A stretch of DNA of 64,000 bases from Saprospiraceae bacterium (GTDB taxonomy: Bacteria; Bacteroidota; Bacteroidia; Chitinophagales; Saprospiraceae): contig JABDKX010000076.1 in the NCBI GenBank assembly GCA_013001975.1, positions 20,399-84,398 of the forward strand, written 5' to 3'. The translations under genes and the position numbers were made by a program. Under the pieces are notes generated by a model. The model saw nothing but the letters and a program-made list of their open reading frames with translations, had not been told where the DNA came from and did no database searches. Shown one piece after another: positions 36,483-45,875 of this stretch (position 1 is the stretch's first letter; every line of letters starts with the position of its first letter).

Positions 36483-37667
36483 GTGGCTGAACAGCAAAAT
36501 TCCAGTACAGACAAACTAGAAGTATTTCTTAGTGATTTTTCAAATTCATTTGAAAATGAAAAATTAATATCTGTTAGATTAATGGATAATAAGACTGATT
36601 ACAACGAAGTCAAGCAGATTATAATAAAACCAGTCAATCTAAAAAAAGGTCATTCAGTTCAGTTTGTCTTTAGAAAAGCAACTCAAGATATCACTAAAAA
36701 CCATTCACTAGAAGAATCTGTTTCTATTATAAATGAAAACTTAAAAAATGGTTTTCATCAAGCGGAAATGATCACTAAAGATCAAAATTTTTACTTATCC
36801 AGAACCAATAACTCAAATTGGAAACTGAAGCAGAAAGAAATCAAAAATGAACCAATTTCTATTCAACATGACAAAAATAAAAATAGGTTAATTCCTTCTT
36901 CAGCTCCCTATCTGTTTCATCTTGGCATTACAGATGAAAATGGTAAGATTAAAAAATCTATGCATTCAAAATTTCGACAAATTAATAAGTTTGTAGAAAT
37001 TGTTTCTGGTCTCGTCAATCCAAAAGATTTTGAAGAGCCATTTACAATTTATGACATGGGATGTGGAAAAGGGTATCTCAGTTTTGCTCTTTATGATCAC
37101 TTTTCGAAAAGTGGTGGTGACAACCTTAAATTAAGAGGCATTGAACTTCGTCCAGGATTGGTTGCTTCTTCTAATCAAATAGCTGAAAAATGTGGATGCG
37201 ATAATCTGCTTTTTGAAGAGGGATTCATTCAAGAGTATACAATGGATTCTGCTGCGATGTTGATAGCGCTTCATGCTTGCAATACGGCAACCGACGATGC
37301 CATTCACAAAGGCATCATTTCGAAAGCTAAATATATCATCTGCTCTCCATGCTGTCACAAGCAGGTCAGGCAAAACCTAAATAAAATTGATCCTATTCAT
37401 TCGATTACTAAGTTTGGTATTCTAAAAGAAAGACAAGCTGAAATACTAACAGACACAATAAGGGCTTTAATACTTGAGGCTTTTGGTTACAAAACAAATG
37501 TGATGGAATTTATCTCATCAGAGCACACTTCAAAAAACTTGCTTATTGTTGCCAAGAAAGTTAAAAATGTCAACTCAGCTGACTTAAAGAAACTGGAAGA
37601 GATTAAGCAACTCAAACAAGTATTTGGTCTGGACAAACATCATTTAGAAACACTGTTGTTTACTTAA
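36483..37667 (+). CDS. SAM-dependent methyltransferase with N-terminal extension
   Basis: A 394-residue protein. The second half holds a class I methyltransferase domain: YDMGCGKGYLSFALYDHF (about 190-207), the acidic strand LRGIELRPGL, ALHACNTATDD (about 262-272) and a PCCHKQ motif (about 290-295) that may bind a metal or nucleic acid. The first 150 residues lack a recognised domain. The PCCHKQ box resembles the RlmC-unrelated COG2813-like group found in many bacteria with unknown substrate. The only start before the first conserved residues is GTG at 36483, since a TAA lies two codons upstream. Confidence 0.8.
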   Translation: MAEQQNSSTDKLEVFLSDFSNSFENEKLISVRLMDNKTDYNEVKQIIIKPVNLKKGHSVQFVFRKATQDITKNHSLEESVSIINENLKNGFHQAEMITKDQNFYLSRTNNSNWKLKQKEIKNEPISIQHDKNKNRLIPSSAPYLFHLGITDENGKIKKSMHSKFRQINKFVEIVSGLVNPKDFEEPFTIYDMGCGKGYLSFALYDHFSKSGGDNLKLRGIELRPGLVASSNQIAEKCGCDNLLFEEGFIQEYTMDSAAMLIALHACNTATDDAIHKGIISKAKYIICSPCCHKQVRQNLNKIDPIHSITKFGILKERQAEILTDTIRALILEAFGYKTNVMEFISSEHTSKNLLIVAKKVKNVNSADLKKLEEIKQLKQVFGLDKHHLETLLFT

Positions 37668-37761
37668 AGAATTAAGAAAATCATAATTATTAAATAAAGA
37701 TTTCTTAATCAGTTGTTAGATTTTGAAATTAGGTGTAATATTGAGACTAAATTCTAGTTAT

Positions 37762-38094
37762 ATGAAATATCTAATTATTGCTTTATCCTTTTTATACTTC
37801 ACATCTTGTTCTACTGAAGATCCGTTGACGATTACGCAATGTATCGATGATGAAATAAGTGTGTTTTTTCCTCAGGCTTGTGAAGGATCAGGTGATCTTA
37901 CAAAATGGATATTTAACGGTCAAGACGTATTCTGCTTTAATCAAGGAACATGTATTGCTGACGGAATCGCATTAATCTATGACGGGGAATGCAATCTGAT
38001 ATGCACGCTCGGAGGAGTTGATGGTAACGAGATTTGTGATGGTCTTAATTGGTCAGACAATGCAGAGTTTGTAGGTGTTGTCTTCAGATATTAA
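37762..38094 (+). CDS. Small cysteine-rich lipoprotein
   Basis: A 110-residue protein with a lipoprotein signal: MKYLIIALSFLYFTSC, lipidation site C16. The mature part has six further cysteines (for example TQCIDDEI, QACEGSG, VFCFNQGTC, GECNLIC) spaced like disulfide partners. Family not recognised. The frame is open to 37723, but the extra 13 residues would put hydrophilic sequence before the signal, so I use the ATG at 37762. Its last 11 bases overlap the convergent RluA gene. Confidence 0.75.
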   Translation: MKYLIIALSFLYFTSCSTEDPLTITQCIDDEISVFFPQACEGSGDLTKWIFNGQDVFCFNQGTCIADGIALIYDGECNLICTLGGVDGNEICDGLNWSDNAEFVGVVFRY

Positions 38095-38764
38095 GATTTT
38101 CCAATAGAGATATTACTTCCTTCATAGATGATGATTTTTCAGCAACTATTTCAATTTGGTTGTTATCTAGGTTTAATGACAGTTTTTCAGCGTGAAGCAT
38201 CATATTAGTCATGCTCCACTTTTCCTTCCAAAATTTGTTTTGCTTATTACAACCGTGAGGTCTGTCGCCTATGATTGGATGAAAAATATGTGCCATATGT
38301 TTACGTATTTGGTGCATTCGACCGGTCAATGGCTGTAACTCCACTAAAGAATATCTTGATGTTTGATAATTCCCGAAAGGCTCATCAATTTCGTAGTGCT
38401 TTAATGTTTTATAGTTTGTTATAGCTTCTTGAATAACGCCACGATCATTTTTTAAATGATAGTTAATTGTGCCTACTTCTTGCGTATAACCACGTACAAT
38501 TGCAACATACTGTTTTGACATTTTACCTTCCCGAAACAAAGCTGATATTTTGCTTTGGTATTCTTTGTTTAATGCAAATAAGAGCACACCACTTGTTTTC
38601 CTATCCAGTCTATGCACAGGATAAACGTGTTGATTTAGTTGATTTCGAAGTTCTTGAAGCGCGAAAACTTTTGCATCCATTGCCAAAGAAGTTTTATGGA
38701 CAAGCAAGCCATGTGGTTTATTAATAGCCACAATGTTTTCATCTTGATATACTATTTGCAACAA
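38084..38764 (-). CDS. RluA-family RNA pseudouridine synthase
   Basis: A 226-residue pseudouridine synthase of the RluA family without an S4 domain. The catalytic aspartate is D54 in HRLDRKTSG; supporting motifs are IAINKPHGLLVHK (about 12-24) and HQIRKHMAH (about 155-163). It would isomerise uridine in rRNA or tRNA; the target cannot be read. Last gene of the operon from GH13 onward, two bases after the sterol desaturase-like gene, although it is functionally unrelated to those genes. Confidence 0.92.
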   Translation of the reverse strand: MLQIVYQDENIVAINKPHGLLVHKTSLAMDAKVFALQELRNQLNQHVYPVHRLDRKTSGVLLFALNKEYQSKISALFREGKMSKQYVAIVRGYTQEVGTINYHLKNDRGVIQEAITNYKTLKHYEIDEPFGNYQTSRYSLVELQPLTGRMHQIRKHMAHIFHPIIGDRPHGCNKQNKFWKEKWSMTNMMLHAEKLSLNLDNNQIEIVAEKSSSMKEVISLLENLNI

Positions 38765-38766
38765 GA

Positions 38767-39789
38767 CTAATCCTTAATATTAAATTTCAACTGCTGTAAT
38801 AATGTATTTGGGAAATTTTCAACATTGGGAAAACCAAGTTTGATATCACGGCCATTGTGTGGAATTCGAGCAGTCCCAAAAATATAGTCCCAAATTGCTA
38901 ATGTCAAACCAAAATTAATTCCGTATTTCTTATCATCTGGCATATCATGGGCATGGTGCCAAATATGCATTTCAGGACTATTAAAGATCTTTTTCATAAA
39001 AGGTCCTAAGGCAAAAACCCCAAACAAAACGATAACGAAAAATACAAGTATTTTACTCATCATACTCGCTCCTACCATCAATTGAACATCAAGTAAGTTA
39101 TTAACTATAATCAACCCAATTAGAGATGATAATATAGCACCAGTAATTTTGCCATCAATAGTAATATTGGAGTGATTATAATGTCCCCAAGCCAAAGTGA
39201 AAATATGAATTATAAAAAAATCATATAGTCCAATACCAAGTAAAGCAAGAGGTAGATATTCTATTGATCTATAAACTATATTTTCCATCCAATGATACCT
39301 TAAATGCGCAGCAAATCCCATTTGCTCAACACTGTGATGGACCTTATGATAATTCCAAAGAAAAGACGAACGGTGTAGCAGACGATGTATCCACCACTGA
39401 ACAAAATCTCTCACAACAAATCCTACCAACAAAATAACCCATAAGGGCATAGATCGCAATGGATTAACAGCTTGCAAATCAAAACCGTTAAAAACCGATT
39501 TAATGCCGTCATTGAGTAAATTAACTACAACCTCAGAAGCTGCATTATAAATGATTAAAGAGAATAGGAAAAAATTAAAAAACATATAAAAGGCATCAAG
39601 CCAGAAATCTTTTCGAATAGCGCCTTGCTTTTTCCTCCACGGGATTAAGACTTCTAAGAAAAAGAAAAATAACGAAACACCAATTAACCAATAAAAGTAA
39701 TTTTTAATGCCTGGGTTTGTTATTTCATTCCATAAGTAACTTGCATATCCTTCATACGCATTAATAAATATATCCCAATAATTTCCCAT
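38767..39789 (-). CDS. Sterol desaturase / fatty acid hydroxylase-family membrane protein
   Basis: A 340-residue membrane protein with the three histidine boxes of the family: HRLLH (about 136-140), HKVHH (about 149-153) and HHAHD (about 290-294), inside a body of several hydrophobic segments (YWLIGVSLFFFFLEVLIP early on). Such di-iron enzymes hydroxylate or desaturate lipids. Substrate unknown; sphingoid bases or other lipids would be possible, but no genetic link to the lipid block is seen. In an operon between the symporter gene (15-base gap) and rluA. Confidence 0.85.
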   Translation of the reverse strand: MGNYWDIFINAYEGYASYLWNEITNPGIKNYFYWLIGVSLFFFFLEVLIPWRKKQGAIRKDFWLDAFYMFFNFFLFSLIIYNAASEVVVNLLNDGIKSVFNGFDLQAVNPLRSMPLWVILLVGFVVRDFVQWWIHRLLHRSSFLWNYHKVHHSVEQMGFAAHLRYHWMENIVYRSIEYLPLALLGIGLYDFFIIHIFTLAWGHYNHSNITIDGKITGAILSSLIGLIIVNNLLDVQLMVGASMMSKILVFFVIVLFGVFALGPFMKKIFNSPEMHIWHHAHDMPDDKKYGINFGLTLAIWDYIFGTARIPHNGRDIKLGFPNVENFPNTLLQQLKFNIKD

Positions 39790-39804
39790 CAGATCATTTT
39801 GAAC

Positions 39805-41406
39805 TTAAGAATATATGATCATAATTAGTACAACCAATACTATTAATAACAATGCTTGAATTCTATAGTTCTTATACCAAGACAATTGTTTTAATTCTAT
39901 AGTTTCACGGTTAAATTCGTCCCTCGTCCAAACGACTTTAGCCAATGCTGCTGCTGGTTTATTAACTCCAGTGAAACTACCTAAATAGATGACCACACAA
40001 GTAATTATAAAATGCCAAAAAGCGACATATAAAAAGTTATCAAGATATACAGAATTAAACTTATAGCCAGGAGATAGAACAGCAAATAATATTATGGCCA
40101 GCGTTAAGCCTCCACCAATTAAAATGCCAGCCTTAGCTCCATTATCATTTGAATGCTTTGTAAATAAGCCCATGACAAACAAGGCTACTATAGGCGGACA
40201 AAACCAACCTAACGTTTGTTGCAAGTAGTCCCAAAGTTTTTCAAAATTACCAATTTGAGGTGCCCAGAAAATAGCGATCAACATGACGATTGCCGTAATA
40301 TACCTTCCTATTTTCATCAATTTTTTAGATGACAAATTAGGCTTGAATTTATTTACAAAATCCATGGTTATTAAAGTGGAAACAGAATTAAGGCCTGAAT
40401 CTAAGCTTGACATCATAGCTGCTATCAAACCTGCTAAAACGATGCCTAACAACCCAGTTGGCAATAAGTCAAAAAGCATAGTTGGGTAAATCATATCTAA
40501 ATTCTCCATTTCTGGATAAAGCACTTTCGCAAATGCACCTGGAAAAATCATGATAAATAAAATGGACAGTTTTAAAAAACCAGCAAAAATTGCCCCCCAT
40601 TGTCCTTGTCTTATATTTTTAGAAGCCAATGTTCTTTGCGTGATATATTGATTGGTACCCCAAAAGTAAAACCCTATCAGCAATACACCTGTGAAGACCG
40701 ACGGCCAAGGCATTTTTTCATCATCTATCGGTTTCATTATTTTAAAATGATCAGGATTATCAAAAGCAGCTTGTACTGGTTCCCAACCTCCAGCGGCATT
40801 AAAGGCAAAAACTGTAACTAACGTAGATCCTAAAATTAAGATCACTGCTTGTACAGCGTCAGTATACATAACAGCGCTCAATCCTCCTGCAATGGTATAT
40901 ATTCCAGCAATTATAGCCAGCCCCACAATGATTTGCCATAACATAAAACCAGGAAAAATGAGGTTAATAACCAAACCACCGGCGTATAGCGTTGCAGCAA
41001 TATCTACTAATATATTCAGTATAATAGCAATAGAGGATGCATAAGCCCTTACAGTATATGAATACCTTTTTTCAAGATATTCTGGAATTGTAAATATTTT
41101 ATTTTTCAGATAGAAAGGCAGAAAGAAAACAGCAAACAGAATTAATACAAAGACCGCCATCCATTCATAACTGTAAACAGAAAATCCATCAGCATACCCT
41201 GCACCCGCTAATCCTACGAGGCTGTTAGATGACATATTTGAAGCAAACAAAGAGAATCCGATAATTGGCCAAGTCAAATTTCTACCTGCCAAAAAGTAAT
41301 CTTCTGCATCTTCATGTTTACTACTAAAATAAAATCCTAGTAGGATTACTCCAATCAGATATATAACAATGATACTGAGATCTAAATTCCCTAAATTAAA
41401 TTCCAT
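39805..41406 (-). CDS. Sodium/solute symporter of the SSS (SGLT-like) family
   Basis: A 533-residue protein with about 13-14 transmembrane helices. Landmarks: YFLAGRNLTWPIIGFSLFAS (about 36-55), YTIAGGLSAVMYTDAVQAV (about 170-188) and GLIAAMMSSLDSGLNSVSTL (about 318-337). The YFLAGR and GGLxAVxxTD segments are typical of the sodium:sugar branch. It probably imports a sugar or related neutral solute with Na+. Its neighbours, cytoplasmic GH13 and a haloperoxidase-like lipoprotein, suggest an alpha-glucoside. Confidence 0.9.
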   Translation of the reverse strand: MEFNLGNLDLSIIVIYLIGVILLGFYFSSKHEDAEDYFLAGRNLTWPIIGFSLFASNMSSNSLVGLAGAGYADGFSVYSYEWMAVFVLILFAVFFLPFYLKNKIFTIPEYLEKRYSYTVRAYASSIAIILNILVDIAATLYAGGLVINLIFPGFMLWQIIVGLAIIAGIYTIAGGLSAVMYTDAVQAVILILGSTLVTVFAFNAAGGWEPVQAAFDNPDHFKIMKPIDDEKMPWPSVFTGVLLIGFYFWGTNQYITQRTLASKNIRQGQWGAIFAGFLKLSILFIMIFPGAFAKVLYPEMENLDMIYPTMLFDLLPTGLLGIVLAGLIAAMMSSLDSGLNSVSTLITMDFVNKFKPNLSSKKLMKIGRYITAIVMLIAIFWAPQIGNFEKLWDYLQQTLGWFCPPIVALFVMGLFTKHSNDNGAKAGILIGGGLTLAIILFAVLSPGYKFNSVYLDNFLYVAFWHFIITCVVIYLGSFTGVNKPAAALAKVVWTRDEFNRETIELKQLSWYKNYRIQALLLIVLVVLIMIIYS

Positions 41407-41433
41407 AGCAATATATTTTTAATCCACCACTAT

Positions 41434-42792
41434 CTATGAGTTAGTGTTTTTCGTTTCAAGTTTACTCATGACATAATTGCCAAGTTTCTTACCTTGAGCA
41501 ACGCCATCTGTAATGGCTGGCATGTAATGAATCCCTCCATACAATCTGCTTATAGCAGCTTCATTAGACGCGTCATAAAAAGAATCAAATGCTCTTATTG
41601 GTAGCCCATACTTTGTTTCTACATCATCAACAAAATCAAAATTGTCTCCTAGCAACGTGGTTAATGCAACTGCACTTGCGGTAGAAATTACACTGTGTCC
41701 ACTTGTATGTTCAGGAAAAGGAGGTGTTTGTAAAATGGGAAGCCAATCTGGATCCAAATATTCATTGATGACAGTTTCAGGTCTTATTAAATTAGACCTA
41801 TATTTTTCATCCCAACAACTTATAAAAGCATCAAATAACATAATGGAGACAGTGGTCAAGTTTTCCAAAGCACCCATTAAATTTTGATTACTTTTTCGAT
41901 TGGCAATCATCGTTATGCCCATCCAATGACCGCCAGGTGTTATTTTCTTAGTTGCAAACATCATATGCCCAGTTTGATTCATTACAAAAGGATTACAATC
42001 CCAAAAACTGGCAATCAATTTATGTTCTTCAGTCGCATTATTTACAGCGTCTTTTACTTCTTCTGTTAATTTATAAAACTTACTGCTTTTATCCATACTG
42101 AAAGGTGGCGGAGCAACAGGAGGAAATTGACTTGAAGAATCAATTACCATTGTTCTGACTTCGCGCCAGTTTGGTTCAATGCCTTCCATATATGCGGGAG
42201 GCGTCGGCTTCCAAGTGCCTGGATCGTCATTTATTGAATACTTGGGCATTGACCTTAATTGATTATAATTATCTTCTGACGCCCAATCTAATATCAATGT
42301 TGCTACAGAGTCCCCGTAAGCTAAAGAGTTGTCCCATATGTTTGATGGAATACCGAAGCTATCAAGTTTTGCATAAAATTGGGTTTTAAATTCTTCCATT
42401 TTATCTTCAGAAAAAATGAGTTTTTCTCCAACTGTATTGAAAGCATGCAGAGCAGCTAAAGAGGGAGAATATCCATCTTTATTTTCTGGTTGATAGATAC
42501 CATCAAAACCATTCAATTGTCCTTTTAAGCTGACATAATTTTCATCAGACATTGCCATTATTTCATAGGCAGCAATACAAGGATATACATAAACACGACT
42601 GGCGACAGGTGGAGAAAAAATATCATGGACAATGATATCTGTCAGATTGTTAACTGCATCATGAATGTGCTCATTAACTGCCAGCTTCATTTCTAAATTA
42701 GGATCAAGTTTTGAATCAGCTCTTTCATTACAGTGAGAAAATAATAAAACTAAAAAAAGCACTACAAAACAATACTTAAACTTCATATTCAT
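41434..42792 (-). CDS. Vanadium-dependent haloperoxidase-like (PAP2-fold) lipoprotein
   Basis: A 452-residue protein with a lipoprotein signal (LLFSHC, C21 from the first ATG, C19 from the third codon). PAP2/haloperoxidase motifs: KKITPGGHWMGI (about 283-294), FPEHTSGHSVIS (about 360-371) and RLYGGIHYMPAI (about 418-429), which hold the serine-glycine-histidine and arginine-histidine residues that bind phosphate or vanadate. It should be periplasmic or surface-exposed. It may act as a haloperoxidase or as an acid phosphatase; sequence alone does not decide. Overlaps the GH13 gene by four bases (ATGA type). Confidence 0.85.
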   Translation of the reverse strand: MNMKFKYCFVVLFLVLLFSHCNERADSKLDPNLEMKLAVNEHIHDAVNNLTDIIVHDIFSPPVASRVYVYPCIAAYEIMAMSDENYVSLKGQLNGFDGIYQPENKDGYSPSLAALHAFNTVGEKLIFSEDKMEEFKTQFYAKLDSFGIPSNIWDNSLAYGDSVATLILDWASEDNYNQLRSMPKYSINDDPGTWKPTPPAYMEGIEPNWREVRTMVIDSSSQFPPVAPPPFSMDKSSKFYKLTEEVKDAVNNATEEHKLIASFWDCNPFVMNQTGHMMFATKKITPGGHWMGITMIANRKSNQNLMGALENLTTVSIMLFDAFISCWDEKYRSNLIRPETVINEYLDPDWLPILQTPPFPEHTSGHSVISTASAVALTTLLGDNFDFVDDVETKYGLPIRAFDSFYDASNEAAISRLYGGIHYMPAITDGVAQGKKLGNYVMSKLETKNTNS

Positions 42793-44456
42793 ACATTTAA
42801 CAACTTATACAATCTTGCTTCCCATGGAAGTAAAACTTGAGTCATTCGATTATCATAATTTGAGATGACAAGAATCTTGGCTTTGATATGCTCAATATCA
42901 ACAGCGACATGTTCGTCTGAATGATTTAAAACGACAAGATACGCCTCATTTTCGAGATAACGCTTATAAACATACAGATTATCAGATTCCTGATCTATAA
43001 CTTCCCAATTTCCATATATCAAAGCAGGCGCATTCTTTCTAAGATGTAATAATTCTTTATAGAAATAAAAAACAGACCCCCGATCAGACAGAGCTTGTTT
43101 GACATTAATACTTTCATAATTTGAATTGACCCCTATCCATGGCTCGTCATCTGCATCACAAAAGCCTCCATTGGGGCTATCATTCCATTGGATTGGTGTT
43201 CGCGCATTGTCTCTCCCAGTTATATTGGCGATATTAATAAAATCAAAAGTTGACATTCCTTCGGTTACAAATTCCTTGTGGAAATTTATCGTTTCTACGT
43301 CCCTATATTCACTTATATCCTCAGCTCTAACATTGGTCATTCCAATTTCACTACCTTGAAATATACAAGGTGTTCCTCGCATAGTCAATACAAGCATCGA
43401 CAATAATTTAGCGCTTTCAATTCTAAACAACTTATCATTTCCAAAACGAGATACCATTCGAGCAAAGTCATGATTATCAAGAAAAATACTTACCCAACCT
43501 GAATCACCCATTGCATCATACCAATCTTTAAATATATTTTTTACATCATTCCAATTATAGGGAACTTGATCGAATCGGCCCTTAGGACCAAAGCCAAGAA
43601 ACATGTGATCTAAATGAAATATCATATTGAGTTCGCCACGATCATGACCTACATAATCTAAGCCAACATCGGTTGTAATTCCTGGGCCTTCTCCTACAGT
43701 CATGATATCATACTTACTCAATACTGTGTCATACATTTCCTTGATGTATTCATGGACGCGTGGTCCGTTAGAATAAACTTCTTCAACAACTTTTCCAAAC
43801 GTTGGTTGATTAGCATCCACAAAATCAAGCCGTTTAGATATCAAAGATACAACGTCCATTCGGAAACCGTCTACACCTTTATCTAGCCAAAATTCTAATA
43901 TTTTAAATATTTCATTGCGAACTTTCTCATTTTCGAGATTTAAATCAGGTTGCTTTTTAGAAAAAATATGTAAGTAATATTCACCAGTAGTTTTATCCAA
44001 TTCCCAAGCGGATCCTCCGAAAAATGATTGCCAATTATTAGGCGGCCCACCATCTTTACCTTCTCTCCAAAAATAATAATCTCTATAAGGACTGACTTTA
44101 GATTTACGAGATTCTTCAAACCACTTATGTTCATCCGAACTGTGATTAACTACTATATCCATGATCAACTTCATATTCCTATCATGTAATCCTTTTAGGA
44201 GCATATCGAATTCTTCCATTGTTCCAAACTCTGGATGTATTGCATAGTAGTCACTTATATCATACCCATTATCATCATTTGGTGATTGATAAATTGGACT
44301 TAACCAAATAATATCGACACCCAAAAGTTTCAGATAATCAAGTTTAGAAATGATTCCATTTATATCTCCAATTCCGTCTCCGTTACTGTCTTTAAATGAT
44401 CTTGGATAAATCTGGTATATCACTTGTTCTTTCCACCATTTTCTTTCTATTGCCAT
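42789..44456 (-). CDS. GH13 alpha-glucosidase (oligo-1,6-glucosidase type)
   Basis: A 555-residue GH13 enzyme without a signal peptide. The (beta/alpha)8 barrel begins with YQIYPRSFKDSNGDGIGD (about 14-31). Catalytic residues: nucleophile D201 (GFRMDVVS), acid/base E256 (VGEGPG) and transition-state stabiliser D330 (FLDNHDFARM). QPDLNLENEKV and TPIQWNDSPNGGF match the oligo-1,6-glucosidase / trehalose-6-phosphate hydrolase / alpha-glucosidase branch. It would cleave small alpha-glucosides in the cytoplasm, probably those taken up by the symporter encoded two genes downstream. First gene of the operon. Confidence 0.92.
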   Translation of the reverse strand: MAIERKWWKEQVIYQIYPRSFKDSNGDGIGDINGIISKLDYLKLLGVDIIWLSPIYQSPNDDNGYDISDYYAIHPEFGTMEEFDMLLKGLHDRNMKLIMDIVVNHSSDEHKWFEESRKSKVSPYRDYYFWREGKDGGPPNNWQSFFGGSAWELDKTTGEYYLHIFSKKQPDLNLENEKVRNEIFKILEFWLDKGVDGFRMDVVSLISKRLDFVDANQPTFGKVVEEVYSNGPRVHEYIKEMYDTVLSKYDIMTVGEGPGITTDVGLDYVGHDRGELNMIFHLDHMFLGFGPKGRFDQVPYNWNDVKNIFKDWYDAMGDSGWVSIFLDNHDFARMVSRFGNDKLFRIESAKLLSMLVLTMRGTPCIFQGSEIGMTNVRAEDISEYRDVETINFHKEFVTEGMSTFDFINIANITGRDNARTPIQWNDSPNGGFCDADDEPWIGVNSNYESINVKQALSDRGSVFYFYKELLHLRKNAPALIYGNWEVIDQESDNLYVYKRYLENEAYLVVLNHSDEHVAVDIEHIKAKILVISNYDNRMTQVLLPWEARLYKLLNV

Positions 44457-44659
44457 ATTTAAACGTCGGATTCTAATTTATCTTATTAATTATATTAATC
44501 ATGACAAAATAAAGAATCTCAATGTATTATATGGATAAAAAAACAATAATTTATGCTTATATATGATCTTAGTAAGTATTAATTTTTCAAGCATTTTCAC
44601 TAAGAATTCACTAACTTTATTTTGAATTTAAATATTATTATAAAAAGTACAATTCCAAG

Positions 44660-45382
44660 GTGTATTCAAAGTTACTATTATGCATTTTCGCAGTCATCCT
44701 TTTCAGTTGTTCTTCTGAAGAGGTTGAAGATGGCAAGCGCATTTATAATATTGAAGTTGTTGATATAGTGACTAAAGAAAAAGTGCCAAATGTTGAATTA
44801 AAATTGCTTCAGCATTTTGGTGGTTCAGATTTGTTACATATAGCCTATGCTGTTTCTAACCAAGAAGGTCTGGCTACCCTCATTAGTGAAATTGATGAAG
44901 ACTCATTAACTAAACGATTGGAAGACTTAATGATTGATCCATCTGTTGAACCAAATGTTGTATGGCAAGCCCTACATGTTACTTCATCAGATTATGTACT
45001 TCAGAATATTGAACAAAATAATGAGGAATTACCCCATATTAGAACTAAAATTGAAGAAGAAACACTAGCAAGTGTCTTTGTTTGGAAAGCAGGAACATTA
45101 TTCTTAAATTTTGTAGATGTTGAAAATACACACTTATATGACTCAGTCACTGTTGAAATAAGGGCAACAGATGGGTTCAGCACTTTCCTGTATCGCATTG
45201 GTAATCCTGGAAGTCAATCACCAGAATGGGAATTAAAAATTCCTGCAGGTTTTGATGTCAAATTAATTTGGGAGATATACGAAGGACCATCATCTTATGG
45301 TAGTATGGAGTTAGTTAAAACGGAATCGCATACTTTAAATGTAGGTTGGCAAGAATCTACGAGCTTTGTAATTGAACATTAA
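44660..45382 (+). CDS. Putative lipoprotein of unknown function
   Basis: A 240-residue lipoprotein with lipobox ILFSC ending at C17 in MYSKLLLCIFAVILFSCSSE; the start is GTG at 44660. The first part of the mature protein (IYNIEVVDIVTKEKVPNVEL) looks like a carboxypeptidase-regulatory-like beta sandwich (about 28-110); the second half has a beta-rich TLFLNFVDVENTHLY region. No family recognised. A near match to the -7 promoter element (TAACTTTA) lies about 50 bases upstream. Its stop is five bases from the convergent GNAT gene. Confidence 0.7.
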   Translation: MYSKLLLCIFAVILFSCSSEEVEDGKRIYNIEVVDIVTKEKVPNVELKLLQHFGGSDLLHIAYAVSNQEGLATLISEIDEDSLTKRLEDLMIDPSVEPNVVWQALHVTSSDYVLQNIEQNNEELPHIRTKIEEETLASVFVWKAGTLFLNFVDVENTHLYDSVTVEIRATDGFSTFLYRIGNPGSQSPEWELKIPAGFDVKLIWEIYEGPSSYGSMELVKTESHTLNVGWQESTSFVIEH

Positions 45383-45387
45383 TAGAA

Positions 45388-45870
45388 TTATATTTTTGAG
45401 CTTCTTCTTTCTAAAATAATAGTGTTTATCCAAACACCATTTCGTTGGCCAATTCTTTCTCTGTATCCTACTTTTCTAAATCCAAATTTTTGATGCAATC
45501 TTAAACTGCGATCATTACTTTCAAATACGCTGGACTGTAAGGTCCAAATGCCATTTTTTTCACTTTCTTCAATTAAGGTTTTCATCAATACAGATCCTAT
45601 TCCTTGGGAAAAGCATTTTCTGCTGACATAAACACTAACCTCTGCAACTCCGCTGTATACTTCTCTTTTGGATACTGGCGAAAGTGCCCCCCATCCCAAA
45701 ATTTGTTGACCATCAAAAACAGCTATTCTGCAGAAGGTATGATGATTTAAATCCCATGATTCCCAGTCCGGTACTTCTGTTTCGAGTGTGGCAATACCCG
45801 TTTGTAATCCTTCTTTATAAATAGAAGAAATCTGCTTGTAATGTCTTTGATCAAAAGGTTTAACGATCAT
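45388..45870 (-). CDS. GNAT N-acetyltransferase (phosphinothricin acetyltransferase-like)
   Basis: A 160-residue GNAT protein. The acetyl-CoA motif is VSRKCFSQGIGSVLMKTLI (about 84-102), with GIATLETEVPDWESW at the N-terminal side and NDRSLRLHQKFGFRKVG near the end. The arrangement is that of the Pat/MddA branch, which acetylates methionine derivatives or phosphinothricin-like amines. The natural substrate is unknown. It lies five bases after the GH65 gene and is probably co-transcribed. Confidence 0.9.
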   Translation of the reverse strand: MIVKPFDQRHYKQISSIYKEGLQTGIATLETEVPDWESWDLNHHTFCRIAVFDGQQILGWGALSPVSKREVYSGVAEVSVYVSRKCFSQGIGSVLMKTLIEESEKNGIWTLQSSVFESNDRSLRLHQKFGFRKVGYRERIGQRNGVWINTIILERRSSKI

Positions 45871-45875
45871 CTGAC

